In this document: positions 30,762 to 38,520 of the stretch, piece after piece
Layout of the letters: each line of letters starts with the position of its first letter
Position numbering within the stretch: position 1 is the stretch's first letter
NCBI GenBank assembly: GCA_022843905.1
Contig: JALHMT010000037.1
Location: 1 to 50,860 of the forward strand
Direction: 5' to 3'
Source: Rubrivivax sp.
GTDB lineage: Bacteria; Pseudomonadota; Gammaproteobacteria; Burkholderiales; Burkholderiaceae_C
DNA length: 50,860 nt
The notes under the pieces: model-generated
Seen by the model: the letters and a program-made list of their open reading frames with translations, nothing else
What the model was told of the DNA's origin: nothing
Database searches by the model: none
Program-made: the position numbers and the translations under genes

Positions 30762-31571
30762 GTGACCACCATGGCATCCTCCATCGACAGCCCGCTGGCC
30801 AATGGTCCGCTGGTGTCAGGCCGGCCTGCCCGGCCCCCGATCAAGGGGGTGGGTGGGGCTGATCGCAGCCACTCTGCCCCGCGCTCCAGCGACTCCATGC
30901 TGCACGACGCGCGCATGTGGAACGCCCTGCTGGGTGCGCCCACCCTGGCCCCTGCGGAGATCGTCGCGCTGGCCGCCGTCTCACGCGCGCGCATGGTCGG
31001 CGCCGGCGAGGTCGTGTTCACGCACGACGAGCCGGCCGCGTCGCTGGTCTTCGTCCGGGAAGGCGACGTGGCCCTGGGCCACCGCAATGCAGACGGCGAG
31101 TTCCGCATCGAGCGGCCGGTGCGGGGCCCAGGCTGGCTCGACCAGAGCGCGGCCTGGCTCGACGGCAATCACGTCATCGATGCGCGCACCACCACGCCTG
31201 CGGTGATCATCGATCTGCCGCGCGCGCTGCTGGAGCCCGTGCTGCGCCTGCAACCCGACCTCAGCACGCGGCTCATCGCCAGCCTGGCCGGCGAGGTCCG
31301 TTCCCTGGCCGTCAACACGCACGGCCTGATGCACAAGGACGCGCCTTCGCGCTTCGCGCAATGGCTGGTCGACCACATCGACCGCCAGGGCGCCAGCGGC
31401 GTGATCCGCCTGGCCGAAAGAAAGCGCGACATCGCTTCGCAGCTGGCCGTCACGCCGGAGACGCTGTCGAGGCTGATGCGCAGCCTCACGCGCAAGGGCA
31501 TGATCTCGGTCACCGGCTACACCGTCGTCGTGCACGACCGCGCCGGGCTGGAGCGCATCGCGGCGGAGTGA
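30762..31571 (+). CDS. Crp/Fnr family regulator without iron-sulfur cysteines
   Basis: About 269 residues. An N-terminal extension of about 45 residues precedes a cyclic-nucleotide-binding-type beta barrel (GAGEVVFTHDEPAASLVFVREGDVAL) and the dimer helix. The C-terminal winged helix contains RKRDIASQLAVTPETLSRLMRS. The recognition helix ETLSR matches the E-x-x-S-R of FNR, which reads TTGAT half-sites. There is no cysteine anywhere, so an oxygen-sensing [4Fe-4S] cluster is ruled out; a cyclic nucleotide, haem or redox signal is possible. GTG at 30762 has AAGG eight bases upstream; ATG at 30771 or 30897 are alternatives. Confidence 0.88.
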   Translation: MTTMASSIDSPLANGPLVSGRPARPPIKGVGGADRSHSAPRSSDSMLHDARMWNALLGAPTLAPAEIVALAAVSRARMVGAGEVVFTHDEPAASLVFVREGDVALGHRNADGEFRIERPVRGPGWLDQSAAWLDGNHVIDARTTTPAVIIDLPRALLEPVLRLQPDLSTRLIASLAGEVRSLAVNTHGLMHKDAPSRFAQWLVDHIDRQGASGVIRLAERKRDIASQLAVTPETLSRLMRSLTRKGMISVTGYTVVVHDRAGLERIAAE

Positions 31572-31613
31572 GCCCGGGCGACCGGTCGCGCAGCGCAGCC
31601 GCGCCTTCGCGGC

Positions 31614-34526
31614 TCAGACCGGGGTGAACTCGAGCCCGGTCACCGCCAGGCCCACCAGTTCCACGCTCGTGACATTGACCGGATGCTGGCTGGCCAGCAG
31701 CCCCAGGCTATAGGGCGTGAAGGCTCCGTTGTCCAGTAGGCCGACGAAGGATTGCAGGTCGGCCGCGGTCGGCAGTTGTCCGGTGACGTTCCGGTACACG
31801 GTGTTCACGAACGCGGTGTGCGATCGACCCCCGGCCAAGCTTTCGAAGAGGGGCGTGTCGATGGCCAGGCGGACGAGGTCGTCGTAGCTCATGCCGGCGT
31901 CCACCAGGTGCAGGCCGACGCCGGCGTAGGCCGGGTTGTCCAGGGCCGCGCTGCCGAACAGCGCGCGCAGCACCTGCGCGACCGTCCCGGCGTGGCCGTC
32001 GAGGTCGAGGGCCAGGTGCCGGTCGGAGAAGCGCAGCCGTTCCACGCCACCGAGGCTGTCGGTGCCGTCGAGGCTGGCCGCGTCCTTCACCGTCCAGCCG
32101 AAGTCGGCCTTCGTCAACCGGTAGCGCGTGGCCGGGCCCGATAGCACGGCCGTGTCGACGCCGTCACCGCCGACGATCACGTCGTCGCCGCCACCGCCGG
32201 TGACGAGGTCGTTGCCGGCGCCGGCCAGCAGGCCGTCGGCGCCGGCCGCGCCGTTGAGCACGTCGGCACCGTCGGTGCCGTGGCGCGTGCTGTCCACCGG
32301 CACCACCTTCACGGCCGCGCTGTAGGCCCGCGTGCCGCCCATGCCGTCGCTGACGGTGAAGCCGAAGCCGTCGCTGCCGGCGAAGCCGTCCTTGGCGGTG
32401 TAGCTGAAGCGGCCGTCGCCTGCGGTCTGGGCATCGCCGTTGGCGGCCGCGCCGCTGATCGAATAGGTGATGGTGTCACCGTCGATGTCGGTGGCCGCCG
32501 GCAACCGCCCCGACAGCGTGCTGCCGCGTGGCGCCAGCAGGGACGCGTTGCTCGACTGCGGCGCGCCGTCGTTGACCGGCTGGACGTTGAAGTAGGCCTG
32601 GTAGCGGTTGGTGCTGCTGCCCACGGTGAGATCGAAGGCCACCGCGTCACTGCCGTGGAACTCGGCCTTCGGCGTGTAGCTCAGCTGGCCATCGGCACTC
32701 AGGCTGGCCACGCCATGGGCGGGGGCGCCGACCAGGCGGTAGGTGGCTGCCGAGCGCGCCGCATCGGCGGGTGCCGGCAGCGCGGTGCCGATGCTGCTGT
32801 CTTCGTCGAGCACCAGGTCGACGTCACCGCCCAGGGCCCCGGCGGCCAGGTTCAGCACCTGGTCGGCGAACACCAGCGTCTCGATGCGGCTGAGCGTGTC
32901 GTAGCCGCTGCTGCCGTCGCGTGCCTCGACGTACAGCTTGCCGAAGGCGTTGGACAGGCGGTAGTCGGCGCGCTGGCCCGCGAAGGCTGCGGTGTCAATG
33001 CCGGCACCGCCGTCGATCCAGTCGTTGCCCAGGCCGCCGACGAAGCCGTTCGGGCCGTCGTTGCCGACCAGCACGTCGTCGAAGGCGGTGCCGATGGCGT
33101 CCTCGATCCAGGCCGTCGGCGCGATGCCCAGGTTCTCGACGCCGGCGAACCCGGCCGTGGTGATGCCAGCGCTGCCCAGGTGCCCCGGCACCAGGTCGAT
33201 CGAGACGCCGCTGGCCAGGCCCGATGCGTCGATGACATCGTGACCGCCGTCGTCCACCAGGGTGTTGGCCGACGACGATTCGCGTGCGCCCAGTGCATAG
33301 CGCGTGTCCGATGTGTTGACCTCGCGCGTGCCGTACAGGTAGCGCAGCGCCAGCACGTCGAGCGTACCCCAGTCGGCGCGGAACAGGCCATCGGCCGAGG
33401 GCTGCGACGACATCACCGTCAGGCCCGGGCGATCGTCGGCCACCCGGAGCTGCATGGCCCAGGCTTCGCCGGGATCGGTGTTGCGCGGGTGGCGCAGGCC
33501 CAGCGCGTGGCCGATCTCGTGCAGCAGCGTGGCATAGCCCTCGCTGCCCACGCTCAGCGGCGCGACCATCGATTCGACGTCCATCCAGACGTCGCCGGCC
33601 GCATCGCCCTGCGTGCCCGGCAGCGCCGCCTGCCCCTTGCTGGCCGGCTGCTGGTCGATGCCGAAGCGCAGCTGGCCGACCTGGTCGGCGGTCTCGGCGA
33701 CTTCGGTGAAGCTCAGGCCCGTCAGCGCCGCGGTCTTGGTCAGGATGTCGCGCACGGCGTCCTGTTCGCTGGCGCTGAAGGCGCGGAAGCCGGGCCGCTC
33801 GCTCTGTGCCACGAAGCTGAAGCTCAGCGCCGTGGGCGTGCCCAGCGGCTGCGAGGCGTTCCAGCGCATCGTCGGGCCGGCGACGATGGCGTCTTCGGCG
33901 AGGGACTGCGGCGTGATGAAGGCCACCAGGTTGACCACCACGCGCTGACCGTCTGCCGCCGTCACGCCGATGCGTTCGACGTTCACCAGCGTCAGGCTGA
34001 AGTTGGCAGCCACCTTGGGCGTGATGGTGGCGCTCTTGCCGTCCGCCGAGACCCGGATGTCGACGTCTTCGAGGCGCGCCACGCCGAAGCCTCGGCCCGT
34101 CACGGTGAACCAGAGGTCGGCGGTGTCGATGCCCTCGCCGCCATCGAAGCTGTCGTGCCCGCCGTTGCCGCCGAACGAGTTGTTCTTGGCGTCGCCGATG
34201 ACACGATCGTCGGTGCTGTTGCCGAGCACGCTGGTCACGCCGATCAAGGTGTCCCGGCCTCCGTGGCCGTCGTCCGCCCAGCCTTCTGCCAGGTTGACGA
34301 GGATGCCGGTGCCAGCGTCCCAATAGGCCGCCGTCAGTCCGCGGTTCGGATTGCCCGGGTCGATGAGGCGTTCGATGCGGTCGTTGCCGCGGCTGCCGAA
34401 CGCAGTCCCCTGGAACATGCGCAGCGTGTCGTCGCCCGCTCCGGCATAGAGGGTGTTGTTCAGGTTCTTGTCGGCGTCGGGCTGGACATAGACGTCGTTG
34501 CCTTCGGTGAGCCGGATGTCAGCCAT
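31614..34526 (-). CDS. Large RTX-like M10 metalloprotease with DUF4214
   Basis: 970 residues, no N-terminal signal peptide, as in type I secretion substrates. The N-terminal part has calcium-binding RTX-like runs (GAGDDTL, GNGGHDSFDGG). A metalloprotease domain carries HEIGHALGLRH (zinc ligands His336, His340, His346; catalytic Glu337) and a Met-turn region TVMSSQPS, as in serralysins. Next comes an RTX block near 497 (GGLGNDWIDGGAG), then cadherin-like tandem repeats (about 565-755) with LSYTPKAEFHGSDAVAF and FSYTAKDGFAGSDGFGF. An RTX block at about 766-790 and a C-terminal DUF4214 (about 870-950) follow. No HlyB/HlyD/TolC-type genes are nearby. It starts 12 bases after the DUF1501 stop, with GGGAG well placed. 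Confidence 0.9.
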   Translation of the reverse strand: MADIRLTEGNDVYVQPDADKNLNNTLYAGAGDDTLRMFQGTAFGSRGNDRIERLIDPGNPNRGLTAAYWDAGTGILVNLAEGWADDGHGGRDTLIGVTSVLGNSTDDRVIGDAKNNSFGGNGGHDSFDGGEGIDTADLWFTVTGRGFGVARLEDVDIRVSADGKSATITPKVAANFSLTLVNVERIGVTAADGQRVVVNLVAFITPQSLAEDAIVAGPTMRWNASQPLGTPTALSFSFVAQSERPGFRAFSASEQDAVRDILTKTAALTGLSFTEVAETADQVGQLRFGIDQQPASKGQAALPGTQGDAAGDVWMDVESMVAPLSVGSEGYATLLHEIGHALGLRHPRNTDPGEAWAMQLRVADDRPGLTVMSSQPSADGLFRADWGTLDVLALRYLYGTREVNTSDTRYALGARESSSANTLVDDGGHDVIDASGLASGVSIDLVPGHLGSAGITTAGFAGVENLGIAPTAWIEDAIGTAFDDVLVGNDGPNGFVGGLGNDWIDGGAGIDTAAFAGQRADYRLSNAFGKLYVEARDGSSGYDTLSRIETLVFADQVLNLAAGALGGDVDLVLDEDSSIGTALPAPADAARSAATYRLVGAPAHGVASLSADGQLSYTPKAEFHGSDAVAFDLTVGSSTNRYQAYFNVQPVNDGAPQSSNASLLAPRGSTLSGRLPAATDIDGDTITYSISGAAANGDAQTAGDGRFSYTAKDGFAGSDGFGFTVSDGMGGTRAYSAAVKVVPVDSTRHGTDGADVLNGAAGADGLLAGAGNDLVTGGGGDDVIVGGDGVDTAVLSGPATRYRLTKADFGWTVKDAASLDGTDSLGGVERLRFSDRHLALDLDGHAGTVAQVLRALFGSAALDNPAYAGVGLHLVDAGMSYDDLVRLAIDTPLFESLAGGRSHTAFVNTVYRNVTGQLPTAADLQSFVGLLDNGAFTPYSLGLLASQHPVNVTSVELVGLAVTGLEFTPV

Positions 34527-34538
34527 GTCGCGTCTCCC

Positions 34539-35891
34539 TCAGGCCCGCAGCAGCGGCAGGGTCTTTCGGCTGAAGTTCGCCAGGTTGGGGAAGACCTCGT
34601 GGAAGGCCGACGGGTCCAGCCCCATCCACTGCATCACCGTCGCGCCCACCTGGTCGGAGCTGGTGGTCGGCACGAAGCGGCCGTTGCGGTTTCGGTCTCC
34701 GTCGTCGGGGCCGCCCAGCACCGGGCTGGGGAAAGTGCCGTGCACCGTGCCGCCCTGCACCGGGCCGCCCAGCGCGAACCAGTGGTTGCCCCAGGCGTGT
34801 TCGCTGCCGCCGCCCGAGCCGGGCCGCACGGTGCGGCCGAAGTCGCTCATCGACAGCGTGACCACGTTCATGTCCAGGCCCGTGGCGCGGTTCGTGTCGT
34901 CGAAGGCGGTCAGGGCCTTGGCCAGCAGGGCGAGCTGAGCGTCCTGTGTCTGTTCTGCGGCACCCCGCTGGTTGGCATGCGTGTCGAAGTTGCCCCATTG
35001 CACCAGGAACACCTGGCGCTTGAAGCCCTGGGCCTTGAACGCCGGCAGCACCTTGGCCAGGGCGCGGAGTCGCTCGGCCAGGTTGCCTGTGCCGAAGTCG
35101 GCGGCCGGTTCGGCGGCGGCCAGCAGGGCCTTGGTGATCAGGGTCGAGTCCGACACCGCGGCACCGAAGGTGCGCGCGTACTCGGCCTGGTAGCGGTTGG
35201 CGAACTGCCAGCGCGCCATGCGGTTGATCTGCTGCGCGGCCAGCGACTGCGGGTTGGCCAGATCGGCCGGTCCCCAGTAGCGAGAGCCGTTGCGTTCCAT
35301 GAACGACACCGCGCTGCGCCGGCCCTGCACCAGCGTGCGGTCGCTCGACATGGTCACTGCATTGAGCGGATGCCGCATGCTGGACGGCAGCAGTTCGAGC
35401 GCGCGGCCGCCCCAGCCGCTGGTGTCGTCCTGCACCGTCCAGCCCTGCTGGATGGCCACCTGGTCATTGTGCGACAGCAGGAAGGGCGGCACTTCCACCG
35501 CGGTGGCCTTGACCTGTGCTGCCGTGCTCGGCACCACCAGCGGGCCGGCGTTGGCGATGAAGCCGAGCCGGCCTTGCGTGTAGCGCGAGACGAAGGGCGC
35601 CAGCGCAGGGTGCAGGCCGAACGTGTGGCCGGCAGCCGTGCCCGGAAGCGCGACCAGGCTGGCCTTGGGCAGGGCCAGGTTGGCCCGGGCGGCCTGGTAG
35701 TCGCCGTACATCCCGTCGGTGGGCACCAGCACGTTGTTGCCGTCATTGCCGCCGCTGAGGAACAGCACGACCAGCGCGCGGTAGTCCTCGTTCGACGCGC
35801 TGGCAGAGCCGCCCAGCCCGCCCAGCAGGCCGGCGGCGCCCAGCGCACCGGCGCGACCCATCGCATCGAGAAAGCTGCGGCGCGTGTTCAA
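34539..35891 (-). CDS. DUF1501 family protein, Tat-type export signal
   Basis: 450 residues. The N-terminus reads NTRRSFLDAMGRAGALGAAG, a twin-arginine signal with a hydrophobic core ending near SASAS, so export to the periplasm is predicted. The family core follows: ALVVLFLSGGNDGNNVLVPTDG, GFIANAGPLVVP, FLLSHNDQ, LVQWGNFDTHANQ, VTLSMSDFGRTVRPG and EHAWGNHWFALGG. These metal-ligand-like Asp/His/Asn motifs recall the alkaline-phosphatase/sulfatase fold, but no activity is known. The TTG start at 35891 overlaps the DUF1800 stop (TTGA) and gives the complete Tat motif; an ATG 30 bases in would lose it. Confidence 0.9.
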   Translation of the reverse strand: MNTRRSFLDAMGRAGALGAAGLLGGLGGSASASNEDYRALVVLFLSGGNDGNNVLVPTDGMYGDYQAARANLALPKASLVALPGTAAGHTFGLHPALAPFVSRYTQGRLGFIANAGPLVVPSTAAQVKATAVEVPPFLLSHNDQVAIQQGWTVQDDTSGWGGRALELLPSSMRHPLNAVTMSSDRTLVQGRRSAVSFMERNGSRYWGPADLANPQSLAAQQINRMARWQFANRYQAEYARTFGAAVSDSTLITKALLAAAEPAADFGTGNLAERLRALAKVLPAFKAQGFKRQVFLVQWGNFDTHANQRGAAEQTQDAQLALLAKALTAFDDTNRATGLDMNVVTLSMSDFGRTVRPGSGGGSEHAWGNHWFALGGPVQGGTVHGTFPSPVLGGPDDGDRNRNGRFVPTTSSDQVGATVMQWMGLDPSAFHEVFPNLANFSRKTLPLLRA

Positions 35892-37606
35892 TGGATCACT
35901 CCGAAGTAGGGCGTGGCCAGCGCGAGGTCGAGCATGCGCATCGCGCCTTCGCTGGCGTCGTCGCCACGCCAGTTGGGCTGCTGGATCATCTGCTCGAGGT
36001 TGCTGCGCAGCGTGGGCGGCATGGCGCCGCGGAAGTAGCGGCTGCTCAACAGGTCGAGGTAGTCCTTGGGCGAACGCGTGTAGGCGTCGATGAAGGGCTG
36101 CACCTGGCAGCCGGCGTCGGTCAGCGGCTTCAGGTCGTTGGTGCGGGCGATGCGGTTGTAGCGAAGATCGTTGGCCTGGTTCAGCCGTCCGGTCAGCTCC
36201 GAGGCGTCGACCAGGCGTTGTTCCGGCGCCAGGAGGTTGCTCCCGGGGGCCCGGTCGAAGGGGGTGTAGAAGCTGAACACGCTGTCCTGCGCGAAGGGTG
36301 GCTGGCTGTAGACGTTCCAGAAGTCGTCGGGGCCGCGCTGGAAGGTGCTGCGGCATTGCATGCCGCGGAACATCGCCATGCGGTGCAGCACCGGCTCGCG
36401 GAACTTGCCGTCGGTGATGCGCGACTGCTCCGGCACATCACCGGCACGCGCTTCTGCGTCCAGCAGCACCGCCTTCACCACCGCCTTCATGTCGCCGGCC
36501 ACGCCGCTGCCGTTGTTGCGGAAGCGCGCCGCCACCCGTCCGACGTAAGCCGGCGTGGGGTCGCTCTTCACCAGATGCTGGATCAGGCGCAGCGACACGA
36601 AGGGCGCGATATTGGGATGCGCCATCAACATTGCGACGATGTCGTCGAGGTCCTTGTTCTGGGACTGGCCGGCCGGAAAGACGCGTCCGAGCACCACCTT
36701 GCGGCCGGCATCGCGCTCCGGGGGCCACGTGCTGGGCACCATGGGCTTGATCCAGTTCCGGCTGGCCAGGTCGGGCGTGTTCGGCGGGTCGCGGTCGGGC
36801 GTCCAGCCGGTCAGCGCGCGGGCCAGTTCCTCGACATCGGTCTGGGTGTAGCTCTCGACCAGCCTGCCGCGCCCGTCTCGTACCGACGTGCCGTCGGGGT
36901 TGAGCTGGACGACGCCGATGGAGAACAGCTGCAACAGTTCGCGCGCGTAGTTCTCGTTGGGCGCGCAGTGCGTGCACTCGGCGCTCTTCGGGCGGTTCTG
37001 GTCGTTGTTCAGATACCAGCCCATCAGCCGGTTGGTGGAGGTGTCTCGCAGCAGCGGGCCGTACTGGCTGAAGGCATGCCGGTAAAGCAGGTTCACCCAG
37101 TTCACCTCGCCGGGCGGCCGGCCGGCGGCCTTCGTGGCGACGATCACCTGCGACAGGGACCAGGTGACCCGCAGGCGCAACTGATCGGGGGCGACCAGGG
37201 CCAGCCGCATGAACTCGCGCTCCGGGTAGGACCAGATGGCTCGCGGGACGTCCAGGCGGTCGGTGTAGGCGTAGAGGGCCTCGGCCGGCTTGATGTCCAT
37301 CGGCACGAAGGGCAGCGCGAACTGCTCGTCGATCCAGGCCTCGAAGCCCTTGGCGCGCAGTTCGGCGATCAGTGCAGGGGTCGGGCCGAACGAGGCGTGC
37401 TCGGCGAACCGCGACGCCGCATAGTGCGTGACCTTGGAAGCGGCCGAAGGCGGCGCCATCTGCCCCGCCGACATCGGGGTGCCGGGATCCGAAGACCTGC
37501 CGCCACCACATCCCAGCAGCCCCAGGACGCCCAGGACCAGGGCAGCGCGGCCAAGCCAGGCACCGGGTGACCTTCGCTGACCCTGCTGGACAGTGAGAAT
37601 CCCCAT
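35888..37606 (-). CDS. DUF1800 family lipoprotein
   Basis: 572 residues. A lipoprotein signal peptide with lipobox LLGC (Cys33) is followed by Gly/Ser/Pro-rich linker. The DUF1800 core contains ASRFAEHASFGPTPALIAELRAKG near the start (outlined), then LLYRHAFSQYG, NENYARELLQLFSIG, EELARALTGW and PFVSLRLIQHLVKSDPTPAYVGRVAARF (outlined). The ENYARELLEL-type motif is the strongest family mark. Function unknown; the family is typically encoded beside DUF1501, as here. GGAGG lies six bases before the ATG at 37606. It is the first gene of the three-gene unit that ends in the metalloprotease. Confidence 0.9.
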   Translation of the reverse strand: MGILTVQQGQRRSPGAWLGRAALVLGVLGLLGCGGGRSSDPGTPMSAGQMAPPSAASKVTHYAASRFAEHASFGPTPALIAELRAKGFEAWIDEQFALPFVPMDIKPAEALYAYTDRLDVPRAIWSYPEREFMRLALVAPDQLRLRVTWSLSQVIVATKAAGRPPGEVNWVNLLYRHAFSQYGPLLRDTSTNRLMGWYLNNDQNRPKSAECTHCAPNENYARELLQLFSIGVVQLNPDGTSVRDGRGRLVESYTQTDVEELARALTGWTPDRDPPNTPDLASRNWIKPMVPSTWPPERDAGRKVVLGRVFPAGQSQNKDLDDIVAMLMAHPNIAPFVSLRLIQHLVKSDPTPAYVGRVAARFRNNGSGVAGDMKAVVKAVLLDAEARAGDVPEQSRITDGKFREPVLHRMAMFRGMQCRSTFQRGPDDFWNVYSQPPFAQDSVFSFYTPFDRAPGSNLLAPEQRLVDASELTGRLNQANDLRYNRIARTNDLKPLTDAGCQVQPFIDAYTRSPKDYLDLLSSRYFRGAMPPTLRSNLEQMIQQPNWRGDDASEGAMRMLDLALATPYFGVIH

Positions 37607-37640
37607 CGGCTGCCTCCGGACTGCTGCTTGTTTGCGGCGC

Positions 37641-37646
37641 AGTGTA
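37641..37646 (-). promoter_or_regulatory. Candidate -10 box for the DUF1800-DUF1501-protease unit
   Basis: TACACT on the minus strand, 34 bases before the DUF1800 ATG, in the 116-base gap to xdhC. The -35 region is not convincing. Confidence 0.3.
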
Positions 37647-37722
37647 GGGGCATGGAGGGAGTCGGCCTCCTCCAACTTGATGACATGAACCGAGCGCCCA
37701 CCTGGATCGGGGGGTACTCAGA

Positions 37723-38520
37723 TCAAGGGTGGCGTTGCAGCAACTGCGCCACCACCGCCACCGCGATCACCTCGGGCTCCTTGCCTTCGATGCCGGGCAG
37801 GCCGATGGGGCAGGTGATGCGGTCGATCACGGACGGCGACAGGCCGCGTGCTTCGAAGCGGTGGCGGAAGCGCGCGTGTTTGGTCTTCGACCCGATCAGA
37901 CCCAGGAAGCCGAAGTCGGCACGCCGCAGGATGGCTTCGGTGATCGCCAGGTCGAGGTCGTGGCTGTGCGTCAGCACCAGGTAGCAGGCGCCGGGCGGGG
38001 CCAGGCGTACCTCGGCTTCGACCGGTTCGACGCAGAGCTTCTCGATGTGCGGCGGCAGCGGCCCGGCGGGAAACTGGTCTTCGCGCTCGTCGATCCACTG
38101 CACCCGGCAATCGATGCCCGACAACAGCTCCACGATGGCAAGGCCGACGTGGCCGGCACCGTAGAGCTGCAGGAAGAAGCGCGGTGCGGGCAGCGCCCAG
38201 TGCGCCGGGTCGTCGTGCGACAGCGCGGTGTAGCGCAGCGTCAGCGCGCCACCGCAGCACTGGCCCAGCGTGGGCCCGAGCGCGATGTCTTCTGTCTCAG
38301 GACTCACGGCGCCCGACACCAGCAGCTGCCTGGCCTTCTCGATCGCCTTCAGCTCCAGGTGACCGCCGCCGATGGTGCCGACCACGTCGTCGGCCGCCAC
38401 CAGCATGCGCGTGCCGGCTTCGCGTGGCACCGAGCCGCGCGAGCTCAGCACCTCCACCACGACGGCTGCACGGGCCCCGGCGCGCCACTGCAGCGCGGTG
38501 CGCTGCACCACCGCCGTCAT
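37723..38520 (-). CDS. xdhC: Xanthine dehydrogenase accessory protein XdhC
   Basis: 265-residue cytoplasmic chaperone that binds molybdenum cofactor, helps its sulfuration and inserts it into XdhB. Visible marks are the N-terminal VEVLSSRGSVPREAGTRML region (outlined), the GTIGGGHLELKAI loop, GQCCGGALTLRY with paired cysteines implicated in cofactor binding, and a Rossmann-like C-terminal domain with LYGAGHVGLAI. The ATG at 38520 overlaps the xdhB stop as ATGA, so xdhA-xdhB-xdhC is one coupled operon. Length is normal for the family. Confidence 0.95.
   Translation of the reverse strand: MTAVVQRTALQWRAGARAAVVVEVLSSRGSVPREAGTRMLVAADDVVGTIGGGHLELKAIEKARQLLVSGAVSPETEDIALGPTLGQCCGGALTLRYTALSHDDPAHWALPAPRFFLQLYGAGHVGLAIVELLSGIDCRVQWIDEREDQFPAGPLPPHIEKLCVEPVEAEVRLAPPGACYLVLTHSHDLDLAITEAILRRADFGFLGLIGSKTKHARFRHRFEARGLSPSVIDRITCPIGLPGIEGKEPEVIAVAVVAQLLQRHP

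Noticed and set aside
30762..31571. Oxygen-sensing FNR
   Set aside because: The protein has no cysteines, so it cannot hold the [4Fe-4S] cluster that defines that group.
32280..35909. A 1209-codon open frame on the plus strand opposite the metalloprotease and DUF1501 genes
   Set aside because: Its translation is a His/Arg/Gln/Val/Ala mixture without any family motif and lies exactly antisense to two well-supported genes. Long antisense frames are expected in coding DNA of this G+C content.
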